Shown: positions 12,248 to 25,039 of the stretch, one piece after another
Layout of the letters: each line of letters begins with the position of its first letter
Numbering within the stretch: position 1 is the first letter of the stretch
Assembly: GCA_900095095.1 (NCBI GenBank)
Contig: FMBT01000307.1
Coordinates: 455,242 to 519,241 of the forward strand
Direction: 5' to 3'
Length of the DNA stretch: 64,000 nt
Source: Fragilariopsis cylindrus CCMP1102
Taxonomy: Eukaryota > Bacillariophyta > Bacillariophyceae > Bacillariales > Bacillariaceae
Program-made: the position numbers and the translations under genes
Notes under the pieces: generated by a model
The model's input: the letters and a program-made list of their open reading frames with translations, nothing else
What the model was told of the DNA's origin: nothing
Database searches by the model: none

Positions 12248-13992
12248 TCAAACAATATCGGCCACATTTCGGATCATAGGCGATAACTCAGTTTCTCCTT
12301 CTTCTCTGTTTGTGGCTAACCGACTATTCCCAGCTCTTCCACTGCTACCACATGGTTTGCAAAATCCCATTATCTCATCGTGCAAAGTCGTAGGAAAGCA
12401 AATTTGATGAAAGGGACTTAACCAGTCCATTCGGAAAAGTCCACCCGAATCAACTTTTTTTAGATTTAGACCGAAAACTTCTATCACACCTGCCAATGTC
12501 GAAGATCCTGTGCTACCAACTCCACCGCCTTTGAGACGATCGATATGCGTCATTTTCGTCAAAACCACCCCGGCTTGATCACACATCATACAGCTGGTAA
12601 ATAGACCGAACAATATAGCCTCGACAAACAACCCAAGAATATTCAATAGCTGACTGGGTCGATCTAAGCAGGTGATGTGGTGGGTGCGAATATGCCCATG
12701 CTGACCCATACAGTCGAAGAATCGCATGGTAACTAGACTGAACGAAAACACACACGATAAACTTGTGTAGAAAATAAACAATAAAAAGTATTTGTGATTA
12801 CCAATTCCCACGCAATTGTTTACCCAGGGACAGTGGTCTATTAAAAGTTGCGATAAATAGTACAACAAAATATGAAGAAATAAGATAATTTGAATCCAAT
12901 CGAATCGTACACAAGATAAAAATTTGTGCTCGCAAAAACACACAATCAATCAATGAATTGGATGAAAAGGAAAGGAAAACTTACGATCCATTTTGATTAT
13001 GCACCTCTTGCATATAGAACAATGGTCTACCATAGCCAATTGAAATAGAATTGTTATGTACATAGTATTGTGAGTGTTTGCGCATGATACGAGAAATAAT
13101 AGTACATTGTACAACAAAGACAAATTTTAACTTACGAGCTCTTTTAGGCTTGAATGAGTTACAGCGTCGACAGAGTCGTCGTCCCTTTCGTGGTGGTGGT
13201 GGTAGTTTTGCTATCATTAGCGGATCTTCCACCATCAAGGAAGACCCTTGTTGCTCGCCCTTACTATTTGTATTCGTAGGCTTGATGTTGTCGCCACTAG
13301 CATGGTTGACGGTGTTATCATTAAGATTTTCTATATCACTATTGTTAATTGAGTTGTTTGGTTTGTTGAATTCTTCTAAAGGAGTTGCGTCCGGGGGAAC
13401 TACTCCAACCAGCCAAGTAAAGAACGGTGAGAGTTGTAAATTACATTAGATATAATAAAAAGGTGTTTAACTTAACGTCAAACAACACAAATTAATAATT
13501 ATTCAAAAAATGTTTATTCTCACCTGCGCCTGGGTCAGTCGTCATCGCCTTGAAATGAGCGTACACTGCTAATACCGCAACGAGAGTGAAGGCAACGCGA
13601 TTCAAGTGACCCATCATAGTCATTGTTCTTTTCCCATCTTCGTCGACCGTACTCATCCAGGGAGGAATCAAAATCACACATGTAGCGTATACACCATAGA
13701 CGTGCAACATGTAGGTCACAGCAGCACAAAAAAGTCCACAGCAGTCCAAGTTTAGCCAATTTTTGTCCCATGGTTTCGTCCCAAATTTGCTGCGTTTCAC
13801 CTTTGCCACCTTTAACACCGTCGGGGTTGCCGCCACAGCGTGCTTTGTATTGATGCTAGTGTTCGCAGAGACATTAATATTCGAAGCGGTCGATCCTTCG
13901 CCTGTGGGTGCAGCGTAAGAAACTTGGCGAAAAACTTCTCCACTCTTTGGCGCCCCACCACCTTTGCGTTGTCGTGTTGCTTGGGATGCCAT
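12248..13992 (-). CDS. DHHC-type protein S-palmitoyltransferase
   Basis: Four exons: 13992-13524, 13402-13136, 13026-12985 and 12837-12248. Joined, they give 455 aa with no break. It transfers palmitate from palmitoyl-CoA to cysteines of membrane-associated proteins. The cysteine-rich domain is assembled over three exons: CRRCNSFKPKRA, then HHCSICKRCIIKMD from the 42-nt exon, then HHCPWVNNCVG, which contains the catalytic DHHC. Two hydrophobic segments precede it (CCGLFCAAVTYMLHVYGVYA and VAFTLVAVLAVYAHF) and two follow it, matching the usual four-helix topology with the catalytic loop in the cytosol. The DPGA-VVPPDA junction after helix 2 is also typical. It is probably at the Golgi or plasma membrane, which cannot be told from sequence. 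Confidence 0.92.
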
Positions 13993-14481
13993 TGTATAAA
14001 GTTAATAGCCGGATTGTAAAATATAATATAACACAAGTAATGGCCTTAACGCATTTATTCTTTGGCTGTGTTTTAAAAGTATCGCATTTTCGACAAAATC
14101 GTGATGAAGATGTTTTTTTTACCTTATGCTTCGTACTGTTCAAGAGTACCTACATACATTCGAACATACTACTTTGATGATACGTACATGTTATAATATC
14201 ATGATTATGAACATCATTAATTATATTCAGTATAAACTCTTCCCGGTCCTCTATATCCATATTGAAGACGATGGGAAAGGGATCAAATGTCCAGAAGACT
14301 CAAGGTGAGTTTTGAATTGAGCGTTACTTTACGTCTTTAAATAAAGTTACGTTTATTTTTATTTCAAACTTTATACAGTACTTGGTACTTGTAAGTTCGA
14401 ATATCTCGCCAAAATCTCATATTTAACGTTGATGGTGATGTGGTATGATACTTGTACTCAATACGTTTAAAGTATAATTTA
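13993..14481. promoter_or_regulatory. Divergent spacer between the DHHC gene and the small zinc-finger gene
   Basis: AT-rich spacer upstream of both genes. At 14287 an ATG opens a six-codon reading frame that ends at a good donor (CAAG/GTGAGT, GT at 14305), and a polypyrimidine-AG acceptor-like site (TTTATACAG) ends near 14379. These could be a 5' exon and splice site of the zinc-finger gene, but I could not build a consistent frame through them. Confidence 0.3.
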
Positions 14482-15015
14482 ATGATAAAATTTCTTCCTC
14501 AATCACGTGGAAATAAAGTAGCCGCTAGAGAACGAAACCAGAAAAAGTTAGGCAAATCTGACGAAGAGCGGCAAGTGACAAGGCAAAGAAAGATGCCACG
14601 GCGAAAAAATGTACTATATGCATGCAAACCTTCGTGGTGAATTCTCGCCCACCTCTTTTGTATCAACACGTCACCGCCAAGTACCCAGACCTTATAGATA
14701 ATCCCGCTCAATGCTTTACAGAATTAGTTCGATACGATCCGAAGTAGGTATAAAGATTTTACACATGAAAAACAGCTTTGACCGTGTCTTTGTAGCATTA
14801 GTCGTTCGTCTTTAAATTTTCGCTGATAGTCATTTCTCTCTCTCTCTCTCTCTCTTCTTAACATTTCTTTGGTTGTTCGTTTTCTCTCAAGTGATCCTAA
14901 GGGCGAAAAAGCTGCTGCTGCCGCAAAGGCTGCGCCGAAGAAAAAATCTAAAGCAAAGAAGGGAAACATTGACGATTTAGATACTCTGCTGGATGTCGGT
15001 CTCAAAAAGAAATAA
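14482..15015 (+). CDS. Small CxxC zinc-finger protein (plant At2g23090 / ZNF706-like)
   Basis: The N-terminus has the basic SRGNKVAARERNQKK pattern of this small family. The next part carries a zinc-finger half CTICMQTFVVNSRP followed by LLYQHVTAKYPD, in the position of the family's C-x2-C...H...H finger. Exon 1 ends at 14743 (donor GTAGGT) and exon 2 is 14892-15015, encoding a Lys/Ala-rich tail ending in LDVGLKKK. The N-terminal and zinc-finger parts are in different frames, so one base seems missing within 14556-14573. A GT...AG-bounded 14-nt stretch there would also restore the frame but is implausibly short for an intron. ATG 14482 is the nearest in-frame start; a short upstream exon is possible. 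Function of the family is unclear. Confidence 0.6.
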
Positions 15016-15560
15016 ATTGCCGCTGATGCGTCGTTAATTATTATCATTATTATTATTGCGACGAATATACATGTGAAAACTATGAACATTAACCACCAAT
15101 AATTTCTTTTACATGACATGACATGACATGTATGAATACGTGTATCGTATTCAAAAGAAATAATTATGCTTTTTAGTCCACTTGATGAAACATCTTGTTT
15201 GTTTCTTTGTCAATATTTTAGGTATAGACATCATCGTTAAAGAAGTCACAAGATCGGACGTCATACACTATGAATGAACGATATTCTAATTGCTAATACG
15301 TAATATTCATTTTAATTCTCCACCAAATTAAATCTTCTTGCATCTTTCTTGTTCAATATTATAACGGTGCACACCATGATCACTTTTTGAAACACACCGT
15401 GACATGACAATGGAGCACTGTTCAATTTCTAGACTTAAGATATTGCTATTAGTATTATTTGGATATGAATATGATTTACAGTACATAAGTAGCGGTAATA
15501 TATCTTAGAGTTTTAGACATGCAACACAGATCTTGGTTGGACAATAAAAAGGAAAGGAAT
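15016..15560. other. Convergent intergenic region
   Basis: This 545-bp AT-rich spacer lies between the 3' ends of the zinc-finger gene and the glucan synthase gene. It contains a short direct reiteration of ACATG at 15113-15130 and no ORF of note. Confidence 0.5.
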
Positions 15561-18500
15561 TTATCGTGGCGGCATAGTTTCCGGGTGGGGGCTAAAGTGA
15601 AAACCTTCTGAAGGTTGTTGAGTACCCTGAGCTGGCTGTGAAATTTGGGCCGCGAAGGAGGAGTCTCCTTGATTCCCATCATCACCCAGGGCCATATCTC
15701 CCCACAACTCCATCCCAGTCATAGATTTTGCTCTTCCAAATTCAGACCGGCCTGAAGCATTCCTAGAGCTAATGGGATTATTCGATTTGTGGTCGGTTGG
15801 GGTTGGCATTTGCGTAGTAGGGGATACGTCATTACTAGGAGCTGATAAGCCCATATTTTCGAGCATCTTCTCTTGCTTGTAGACAACCTTTTTCAGCTCA
15901 TTTACTTGGTCCATTAAATCTTCGTTTGCTTCCCCACTACCGATACCCCCGGATTCCTTCGTTCTCCTAGCATATCTAAGAATATCACTTACAACAACAT
16001 TCGATGAAAGAGCATTATGATAAAGAAGCCAAGTCTGTATCATGCCTGGAAGTTGTAATGCACCAAGGACAAACAGGGGAAAGAAAATGATGTGTGCGCA
16101 TACAATGTCGTGAATGAGGTAAAAAATCTTGACAAACTTGAATCCGTAGAGAAGCCCAAGCATGCAAATTGCTCCCGATCCATAGTAGCCAGCGAGAGCG
16201 TAGCGGAGATAATTCAGGTCCTCGATGAAAACGGTGAAAATCGCTACCACGACACCAACAGCAACGAGAATTCCAATTGTTCGACGGACTGGGTAGGGCA
16301 TGGAACGCTCGTTTGCCGACACGACGCGGCTCAAGATAATGAGACACACAACAATGATCAGTAAATCGCTGACGCGGACTACGGGGCTTGAAAGCGATAT
16401 GTCAGAACGGAAAAGATCAGATCTCCAAATTCCGTCAGCAACAAGGAAAAGGATAGCTGACTTAATGATAAAGATACATTTTGAAGAAAATGGAAGTTTT
16501 TTGTAGTATGCATTTTCTTCGTTGTACCACATCGACCAACTCTTTGTTGCTCCACCAGATGTGCCCCTGATCCAACGTACCCACAGTCCATAATCGGAAA
16601 CCACAAGATTCCAATCGAATGTTAGGGGGTTGAACCAGAATGGGCTTGCTAGAAATGAAATCGAAGCGAGCCATAGCGACCAAGTACGACCAAAGTATTG
16701 ACCAGCATTAGTATAAATTCCCATTATAATAAGTCCTGCAGCGAGCTCGACACCAAGATATAAGTGACTTGCTGCAAAGAAGCGGTACTGTTCATCCATG
16801 GGGGAATGCTGAGTTACAAAACCGCGACCGGTAGGTCTATACTTAGCACCTCCAACCAAAATAGTCTGTGTCATGTAAAAGGCTTTTGTTTGGATGTGAA
16901 ACATAAAATGTAGAGGTCCGCCAGTGACAAAAACCATAAGAATCTCCTGTGCACTTGCAAGCCAACCTCTCTCGACTCCAAGAGTAGCAAAAAGCGGAAT
17001 AGTCTGTAGCAACCCAAGACCTCCAAGCATCATTTGGATTGTTCCCATCGGCGTAATCATTCTGTCTCCAATTTTTTCGAGGTCAAAAATGGCAAGCACA
17101 GCACTGAGGTAAACGACAATGTAAACAGTAAGGACAGTCAAAACATTGGAAAAGTAGTGACCGATACCACCGTAGTAGAAGGAAAGAAGTCGACAGAAAT
17201 CGAGACGATGACACATTCGATACACATCACGAGACAAGCTCTGCTCTGCAGCTCCTTGACTCAACTTCGCTTCGAACTTGTATATCTGGCTCATTCCTAC
17301 GTCACGTCCCTTCCCGACCTGAAGATACTCCTTGAAGCCTACAGATCCACCTCGCATGACGTTGTTGTACCCAGCAAAGATATCCTCAGAAAGATTAATT
17401 CCTTTCGATGATTTACTCACACCGCCTCTAGTAATGAAGAACAACTTATCGAATACATCAGGGTGACCGTAGTGCAGACGAATGTGAAGAGGTCTTGTCA
17501 AAACTCTTTGACCCAATGTTACGAATGAAATCTCTTGCAAAGCCATGTAATTTGCAAGAGAACTCACACTTCCAGTAAATATGTGTTCTCGTAATCCAAG
17601 AATCGTGGTTGGTAGCGGCCCTTCACGTTTTGCAAATTCTTGCAGACAGTTTCTCATCTTAAGTGCTTCTTCAAAGTAACCCTCTTGATTCATATCAATT
17701 GTCTGAAGAAATTCGCTACGGGTGAAAATCATTGCATGATTCTGATTCTCTGGCTTTCCTTCTCCTATGACCGGATTTCCAGGAAGCCTGACACGGTATA
17801 CTTCGAGAATTTTCCCTTTGCCATCACTTTTAACCAATACAGAATAGTAGACGGTAGCACCATCCCGATTAAGACGAATCGAGTCTATGTATGCAACCCT
17901 CAAGTGTGGGAATCTATGCATTAATGCCTCAATGTCATCGGCCTTCGGATCTTGATTTCGTTTCATGTTCCCGTAAACTTGGCAGGAGATAATATATCCA
18001 AACTTCTCACCCACTAGATCATTCGTCGTATCTTCGTCTAGGCGTTCCATGTTCGCCAGGAGTCGAAGGGCCTTTTCGTAGTACATCATACCGTTAACCG
18101 TTCTGCTCAACGTTTGCGCACGAATGCTAGCCCAACGTCTTGTTTCTTCTGCATGCTTCTTGGACCACAGTTTTTCTTCGTCGTGAATTCCAGATCGTTC
18201 CAAGTAATTACTCCATTCATCTCGGTAAAGCGTCTGAAGGTAAAGCATCGTTGACACTCCCAGAGCATCCGAACGCTTCTCAAGATCTCCCTTGCTGTAT
18301 GTCACATCCTCAGAATAATACGGGGTCAAAACATTCCATGAAAACATGTCATGGATTGATGGAGCATCAGGCATGTCCATGAAGAGGGAGTTAGTAAAAA
18401 AAGTTAGGCGCCGAATTACTTCTTTTGATTTTGGTTCTACATCATCAGGGTGCATGCAAAGAAGCCCATGCAGCTTTTTGAGGACTTCGTTATAGTTTAT

Positions 18501-21500
18501 ATTTTGGCTAACATCATCAAGCATATCAGACGCATAAGCATCGTCCCAAAAGAAACCATTTTCCATACTTGCGAGGAATGTCAATCGATCTAAAATATCC
18601 TTAATTTCGGGATCCACCGAAGTGCATTTCAGCATGGATTTAACTGAATAAATAAAGTTACGAAGTTTATCACGCACTTGATCTCTTACAGCATCAATAA
18701 TGGTTTCAGATGAGAAGTCATGTGTATTATCGAAGCCGAGTACGTTTCCATATCTGTCCTTGGCTTTAAGCGGGTCAACTTTCACATCCAATGTTCCTAG
18801 CGAACCTGCACTTACTGCACGGCGCATCCCTCCCCCGCGACTTTGTTTGGTCGTCTGAGTTTTCTTGAATTGCGACCTTGGCTTGGAAGAAGGTTTTCTC
18901 TTCTTTATACCTTTCTCAAGAAGTTTGATGGCATCAACCAAACTTTTCAAAGCGCTGCGCGTCTTCTGCAGTTCAATTTTACCAGAGATACAACCATCCT
19001 CCGCCCAAGACTGGATGATACCTCCAATTGCATTGACATCTCCACTGTGTATAGGACCAAGTGTTTGGTTGATCAAGAAAGCGCCAAGCTCCCAAACTTC
19101 TGATACAGCCGTTTGCATCGTGACGTGCTCACTGATAGGCTTGAAGTACGTTTCATCGGTATATACACCGGTCTTTACATCGGTGTAGTCGTCAGCAGGC
19201 CTTTCAAGTTCAGACAATACATCTTCAATGGCTCCGGCAGTCTGAAAGACAGGAAGGTAGATCGCCTGACTAAAACCATCAAACTGACTAAATTTTAAAT
19301 TATCGCTTTCTGCATTAGACACAATATCCTCTTCTCGAAAATAATCAATAATTTCATTCCAGGCAGCACTGAACATAACCCACTTTTGAATACGAACATC
19401 AAGCAGCCTGTTGACGTAACTTTGAAGTCGCTGAGAATTTGATCCAAGCAGCGAAGATGATTCGCCGGCACCCAAGCTATTTTGCGATGCGGTAGTACCG
19501 AGAAAGCTCGCAGACGACCCTCTGCGGCTACCAGCGTCAGGTGACAACATTTTCTTACAAAATAGTTCAGGCGCACTCCCAAAATTGTTTCGAATGTCGT
19601 CTAGGGAACGAATATCTCCAAGGTTGTCTGAGAAACCAACAGCGGTTCCGGCAAATGCTTGCCATGCAGCGTACCAAATGCTCATGTCAATAAGATATAC
19701 GATGAACTGCGGAAGCCAACGCATAATCAAAATAAGCATCATCTTCGCAAAACTCTGATTCGGGTAGTTCACATAGTCATCTGTCAACTCGATCGATGGC
19801 TTGACCATTGAGTAAACTTCGAAGATATAAGAGAAGAATAGCTTCCACGCCGTCAGAGTGAACCAAAAGAAAAGATAGACCACAGTATGACCAAAGGATT
19901 CGTGAACCTCCTTCCCAACATAAAGCCTACTAGATGGGTACAATATATTCAAAAAAGATTGAACGTAGTCGCTTTGGCTTGTCAGAATCTTTGTAGCAAG
20001 AGGTGGATATATCTGGGGGATTGTTTCCAAAATATAAGGAATCATAACCAGAAGAGATAGCCAGATATATTGCCACCACCAAAAAGTAGAATCTCCTTCA
20101 ATGCCCATATATGTACCCTTCTGAGGGGAAAACGCCCACATAAGGTAAAGACTCTGATAGACCAGGGTCAGAAGTCGGGCAGCGAGAATTAAGACGGATC
20201 CACAGACTTCGGTTGCTGATAGCTGGATGCCTGGGTAGGTTCCCCAAACCTCAAGCAACTGCCAGAACAGGAAAAGGAAATTAAAGATCCAAAAGACACA
20301 GCTTGCAAGCTGTACCGAATAAACCCATCCCCAAACAAGATCCTGAGAAAAAGCAACCACAGCTAAAAGATAGAAGGTCACTATGTGCCATTCAAGAATT
20401 CTGTTCAATGCTAGGATGCCTCGCAACCAAGATCGTTTCTCCAAAAATGTCTTAGGCGCTGACTCTAAGCCATCTGAAACCGATAGTAAAGATTCTTCGG
20501 GTAGAGCACCAACCAAATTATCCCTTCAAAATCGCCGCTGGAAGAAAAGACTTCGTCAGAATAATGATAACGTAAACAATTTCGAGACCAAAAGAATTCA
20601 TTGCAATCGTCATAGTTTTTCTTTTCGAAATGATCTGATTTCGAATTCATGCTCTGGGGAATAAAGTAGAATGATTGACACGTCAGTGTGAGATGAAGCT
20701 AGTCCGAAATAGACCAGAAAATAAATGTATATATTATGCGTGTATATATATATATTAGATATACCGAGATATTGCGCTTGCTCATTCTGACTTACCTTCA
20801 ATAGAATGTTATAAATAGGTTCTATCACATTATCCAAGAAGTGTCCTGCATATAAACTCCTAGTTTGAGTGTAACCCTCGCTCTTGATATATTCCTCCAT
20901 CATTTTGTGGTAGAGGAACCAAACACATTCCGACATGTGACGGAGATTAGATCCCTCACCCCAGATACAGAAATAAAGGACTAAGTCTACGACACGACTC
21001 GCAACCGCTGGAGGCGCCGACATTGACGTATTCATCTTCGAGAAATGCGGAGCTACTCCCATCGCACGACACCATTTGACGTAGTTAGAAAATACCTTAG
21101 CGTGTAGAGCATGAATTGGACTCGGAGGTTGAACAGATGGTGGCAGAATATGACTACTCATGTATCTTCGATTGTTGCTGAGGAGGATAAGCAAATGTTC
21201 GGCTTGATTGCGTACGGAAGAATCTTGAAACCCAAAAAAGTTCCCCAAATCCTCACATGCCGAGTACACCATGTTTGCATATTCAGCTAGGCGCGGTGGG
21301 AGGTCGGCCGGGTCAAACATGTTGAACGCTTCGGATACTGGTGGTGCATCTCGTCGGGAGATGACATTCTTTTCCTTGCTTTTCGACTTGCTATCACCCG
21401 ATTTATCGGCGGCATGATCGCCATTGGTCGATACCTGGGTGTAACCCTGACTAAACACAGGAAGGAAGTTTAAGCGCTGAAAGTCGCCGTCGCGATACGC

Positions 21501-22549
21501 AATAGCAGCTGCAACGAGAAGCGATCCTGCTAACCAAACCAGTCCATAGACAACACCATGCGGTATGGGACCAGTGAACTCAACTTGATCACCGTTTGGA
21601 TAAAATGGGTATCCTCTCATCACATCCATAATATATGATAATGTCGATCTGAGTACTAAAGATGCTGCAATAGCTCCAATTTCAAGCACTGTCGTGATAG
21701 TAACAATGAAGGTTGCATTACACCTTAAACAAAAGAATTTATCAAGACAACGGTTACATTGAATAAACAAACACCAACACGCGAATTTTATATGTTTTTA
21801 TGTTTGAGAAAAGGAACATGGAAATAGAGATGAACGAGTAGAGTTATGAACACGAGACGAGATCCGTGCTTACCGTACTGATAGAAATGCTCCAATCAGA
21901 GCCAGAATGCCACCGGTGATTGGGAAATACAGACCATTCATCGACAAACTGTTCAAGAAGGCTCCGATGAGCAATGCCAGATTAACTCCAAAGCAAAGGC
22001 CGGGGAAAAGAGTCGGCAGCAAAACTCCCAACGACATGCCTACCAACGATGCCATGAGTGATAGAACCCATAACACCACAACTGCAAGATCCAACCCAAC
22101 TTGAACAAATAGAGGTTCAAGGAACACGTAGGTAAGAAATCCCGAAAGGAGACCATTTAGAATCCCTGAGAAGTACCGTGTATCTCTGTCGTAATTTTGA
22201 CGTTGACGACAAGGAGCAACAACAAAAGCATGATAAGTAAGAAATCAAAAGACAAATATAAAGAAGTGAATTGTTGTACGACAGTGAGTCACAGCCACAA
22301 TGCATTTGTCGTTATAGAACAGTAAAACAAAGAGACTTATTCATTGCTGACGCCACCTAGTAGCGTAAGACACGAAACAAACAAACACACACATACATAC
22401 ACACACACACACATCTTTACTCACTTGGATCCAGCTGCAGATAACCAAACAGCGATACCTGCGATGGAAAATCTCATCAAAGGATAAAGATACAGTGAAA
22501 TCGATTCCATTACGCCGTCGTCGGCAAAGCCAGTAGCGTCGTCGTTCAT
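15561..22549 (-). CDS. 1,3-beta-glucan synthase (GT48, callose synthase/FKS family)
   Basis: Four exons: 22549-22425, 22185-21874, 21723-20796 and 20653-15561. They encode about 2152 aa, in the size range of callose synthases. The enzyme polymerises UDP-glucose into beta-1,3-glucan; in diatoms this is the expected route to the storage glucan chrysolaminarin, with callose-type wall glucan as the alternative. Visible features are several N-terminal membrane helices, a cytosolic stretch with YDDCNEFFWSRNCLRY, KTFLEKRSWLRG leading into a second helix bundle, and the large catalytic domain. That domain includes ETRRWASIRAQTLSRTVNGM, FPHLRVAYIDS, MNQEGYFEEALKMRNCL and SKGINLSEDIFAGYN, and is followed by a C-terminal helix bundle. 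One frame break at the CCC run 20522-20524 lies between well-conserved blocks and fits one missing base. The cytosolic C-tail is Ser/Gln-rich. Confidence 0.9.
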
Positions 22550-25039
22550 GATTCAGATAAAGGTTTTATGTAAAAATATTAAAACAACCTTCGTGCTGAC
22601 ACAAATCCGAACAAAACGAAGGGCAAGGGATATACAAATTTGTTCTCTGATAACTAGCTTTGTGTTGTTTTTGGATATTTGTTGGTAGAGAGGAACCCAG
22701 TACAACTCAGCTTAATTCAATCCCGACACAACCAGGAAAAGTAAAACAACAATGATAAGCACAACAACAGCAACAAATTAAAAAATGATGTTCGAGATTG
22801 AAATTACAGATTTAGTTTGCGTTCCTCTTTAGATCTGATTTGACATCTGCGGCGGCATCCAACATCAAACATCAAACAGGCAGGCGGATCGAGCTAGTAA
22901 CGCGCGAACGCACTCGCACTACAAAATATTTCAATTGTACACGCGTACATTCAACGCGTACGTACTTGCGTGGTTTGGGGTAGGTAATTGTGGGTGCAAG
23001 TACATCTTGTACTAAGTAATGCCGTACTTAATCCGATACTTCCCCCACAAAAAAGGTAGTTTAGTCTTCTTCTACTAGAGGCATTCGAGAAAAAACTATA
23101 AGAAAAATTTAATGAAAATAAGAAGAGTTAAAATTAGCTTTAAATGCCTTATTACCACTCACACTAGTTTACTGCAACACGTGTCTGTTCGGAGTGCGTC
23201 ATACCCTGCAGGGATAAACACTACTACTACTGGATTAGATCTAATGTATCTAAAAATCGACCACAACAAATTCATGGAAGATGATAGCCACTCTGATGAT
23301 GACGAAGACAAAAATAATCATTAATAAAGTTTAAGATGTCAGCCAAACTTCTGCACTCTGTTACTCAATCAGTCTGATAAGGCAGCCATGCCTAGCCAGC
23401 CAAATAGTAATATACAACAAACTAAATACAACCCCTCGAACAGGAGTAAAATACATATTCATATCCTGCTCTATTTACAATTCCAGTCAACATCAACAAA
23501 ACACAAACCCATACAGGAAATTGTCCAGATATACTACAATTATCCATCCTGCTACAAAAAAAAGACACATACAAATTATTGCCCTAACACAATTTATACT
23601 TCACATCCAACAGTTCTATTATGGCAATTATTGGTCTACTGAAGTGTATTCATTCCTCACTTACCGGAGGCGACTTTATAAAAAGACATAATAGTCTGCT
23701 GTACATATCTACATAGAAATTAGCTAGATTAATAAAAAATATACATATAATATAAATATATATATAACATATATATATATATATATATATATGTATCACA
23801 TAGTAAATCAATGAGTTAAACCAAATTAAATTGGATTAGATCTAATGTAGTAGTATAGAGGAGATCATCGTGTTCATAATATAGTTGAATGAATTCTTTG
23901 GATGTTGATTCATTCTATCAGTGAGATATATGCTTTTAATTGAATGGAGACAGTGCCATTCTGATTGACCTTACTCAATGATTATCTTGTAAGTAAGCAA
24001 GAACTATGTAGATCTTTTTCATTGTGTCTCTTTTATCTAGCTAGTTGGCAGGTTTTTCAGGTGTTGCAAAATTTGCTGTCCTAATCATACCCTGTCACTC
24101 TAACTTCTCTGGGATGGCAAAGGCGGTGACAATGGTATCTACTCAATCTATCATTGAGTAGCATGTACGTGTTAAATCGTACATAAGCCCACAATGTCCG
24201 TAGAAGTAAATGTTGAACTCAGTATCAAAATCAGTGATGACCAGTTGAAGTCAAAGCTCGAATAAAAGAAGTGCAAACTGCAAACCGCTAATTTATAAGT
24301 ATTAGGCAAAGTGATGTAACGAATAAGGTTGTGTACGAAGTTACTGTTTACCGCAATACCAAAAGACAAAAAATGATCAAGATTATGAAAAAAGACCTAT
24401 CTCTATCTTTTATTGTTGACGAATTGTAATAACCATAGACTAAATAAACAAGTGTGTTAATAACAACCCTTTGCGTTTTAACTGATTGAGATGTTGCAGT
24501 AGCAATACCTTCAAGATATCTACAGAAAGACTACTGTCTCTTTACCAATAGAGGACAGTATTCAAGAAGGGTGAGTAACCTGGTAGAACAACTGCAGCCG
24601 TCTATTAAGAGAAGCTAGTAACAACCCTTACTGTCTTAATAGTAACCTTACCGTAATAATAATAAGGTTACCAGAATCATGTTTCACCCATTGTCTGTGA
24701 AATGTATCAATATGTATCTAACATGATGGTTCCTGAGCAACATACATCACAATATAGTATTACCTTTCCCCTTCGGATTGATCACTGTGTAATCACACCT
24801 AGGCAATACCGAATACCATAACGCGTAATGTAACATTTCGAGGATCATATGCCCTTTTCCGTCAACCGATCTCTCCAGGATCAATTATGATTTATTTGTA
24901 ATTTTCGTACACGACTGACTCAAAATTGTTGTTTACTAATGATTTTAATTCTTGTCACCGTTAAAGAATCGAACTTCGAATCGATTTAAAGATGTGATGA
25001 TGATTGACAATAAACTTTGTACATTCGTTATAGTCGACT
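22550..25039. other. Long intergenic region, no supported gene
   Basis: About 2.5 kb of AT-rich DNA between two divergent genes. The short ORFs at 23112-23324 and 23388-23642 have no recognisable domains and look like chance frames. Present are a TA microsatellite (about 23769-23792) and two copies of an 18-bp block that contains a perfect 12-bp palindrome (23231-23248 and 23832-23849). No tRNA or transposon ends were recognised. Confidence 0.5.
23769..23792. repeat. TA dinucleotide microsatellite
   Basis: Uninterrupted AT/TA dinucleotide run in the intergenic region. Confidence 0.9.

Noticed and set aside
23112-23642. Short plus-strand ORFs of 70 and 84 aa
   Set aside because: AT-driven composition, no homology-like blocks, no neighbouring splice-supported coding.
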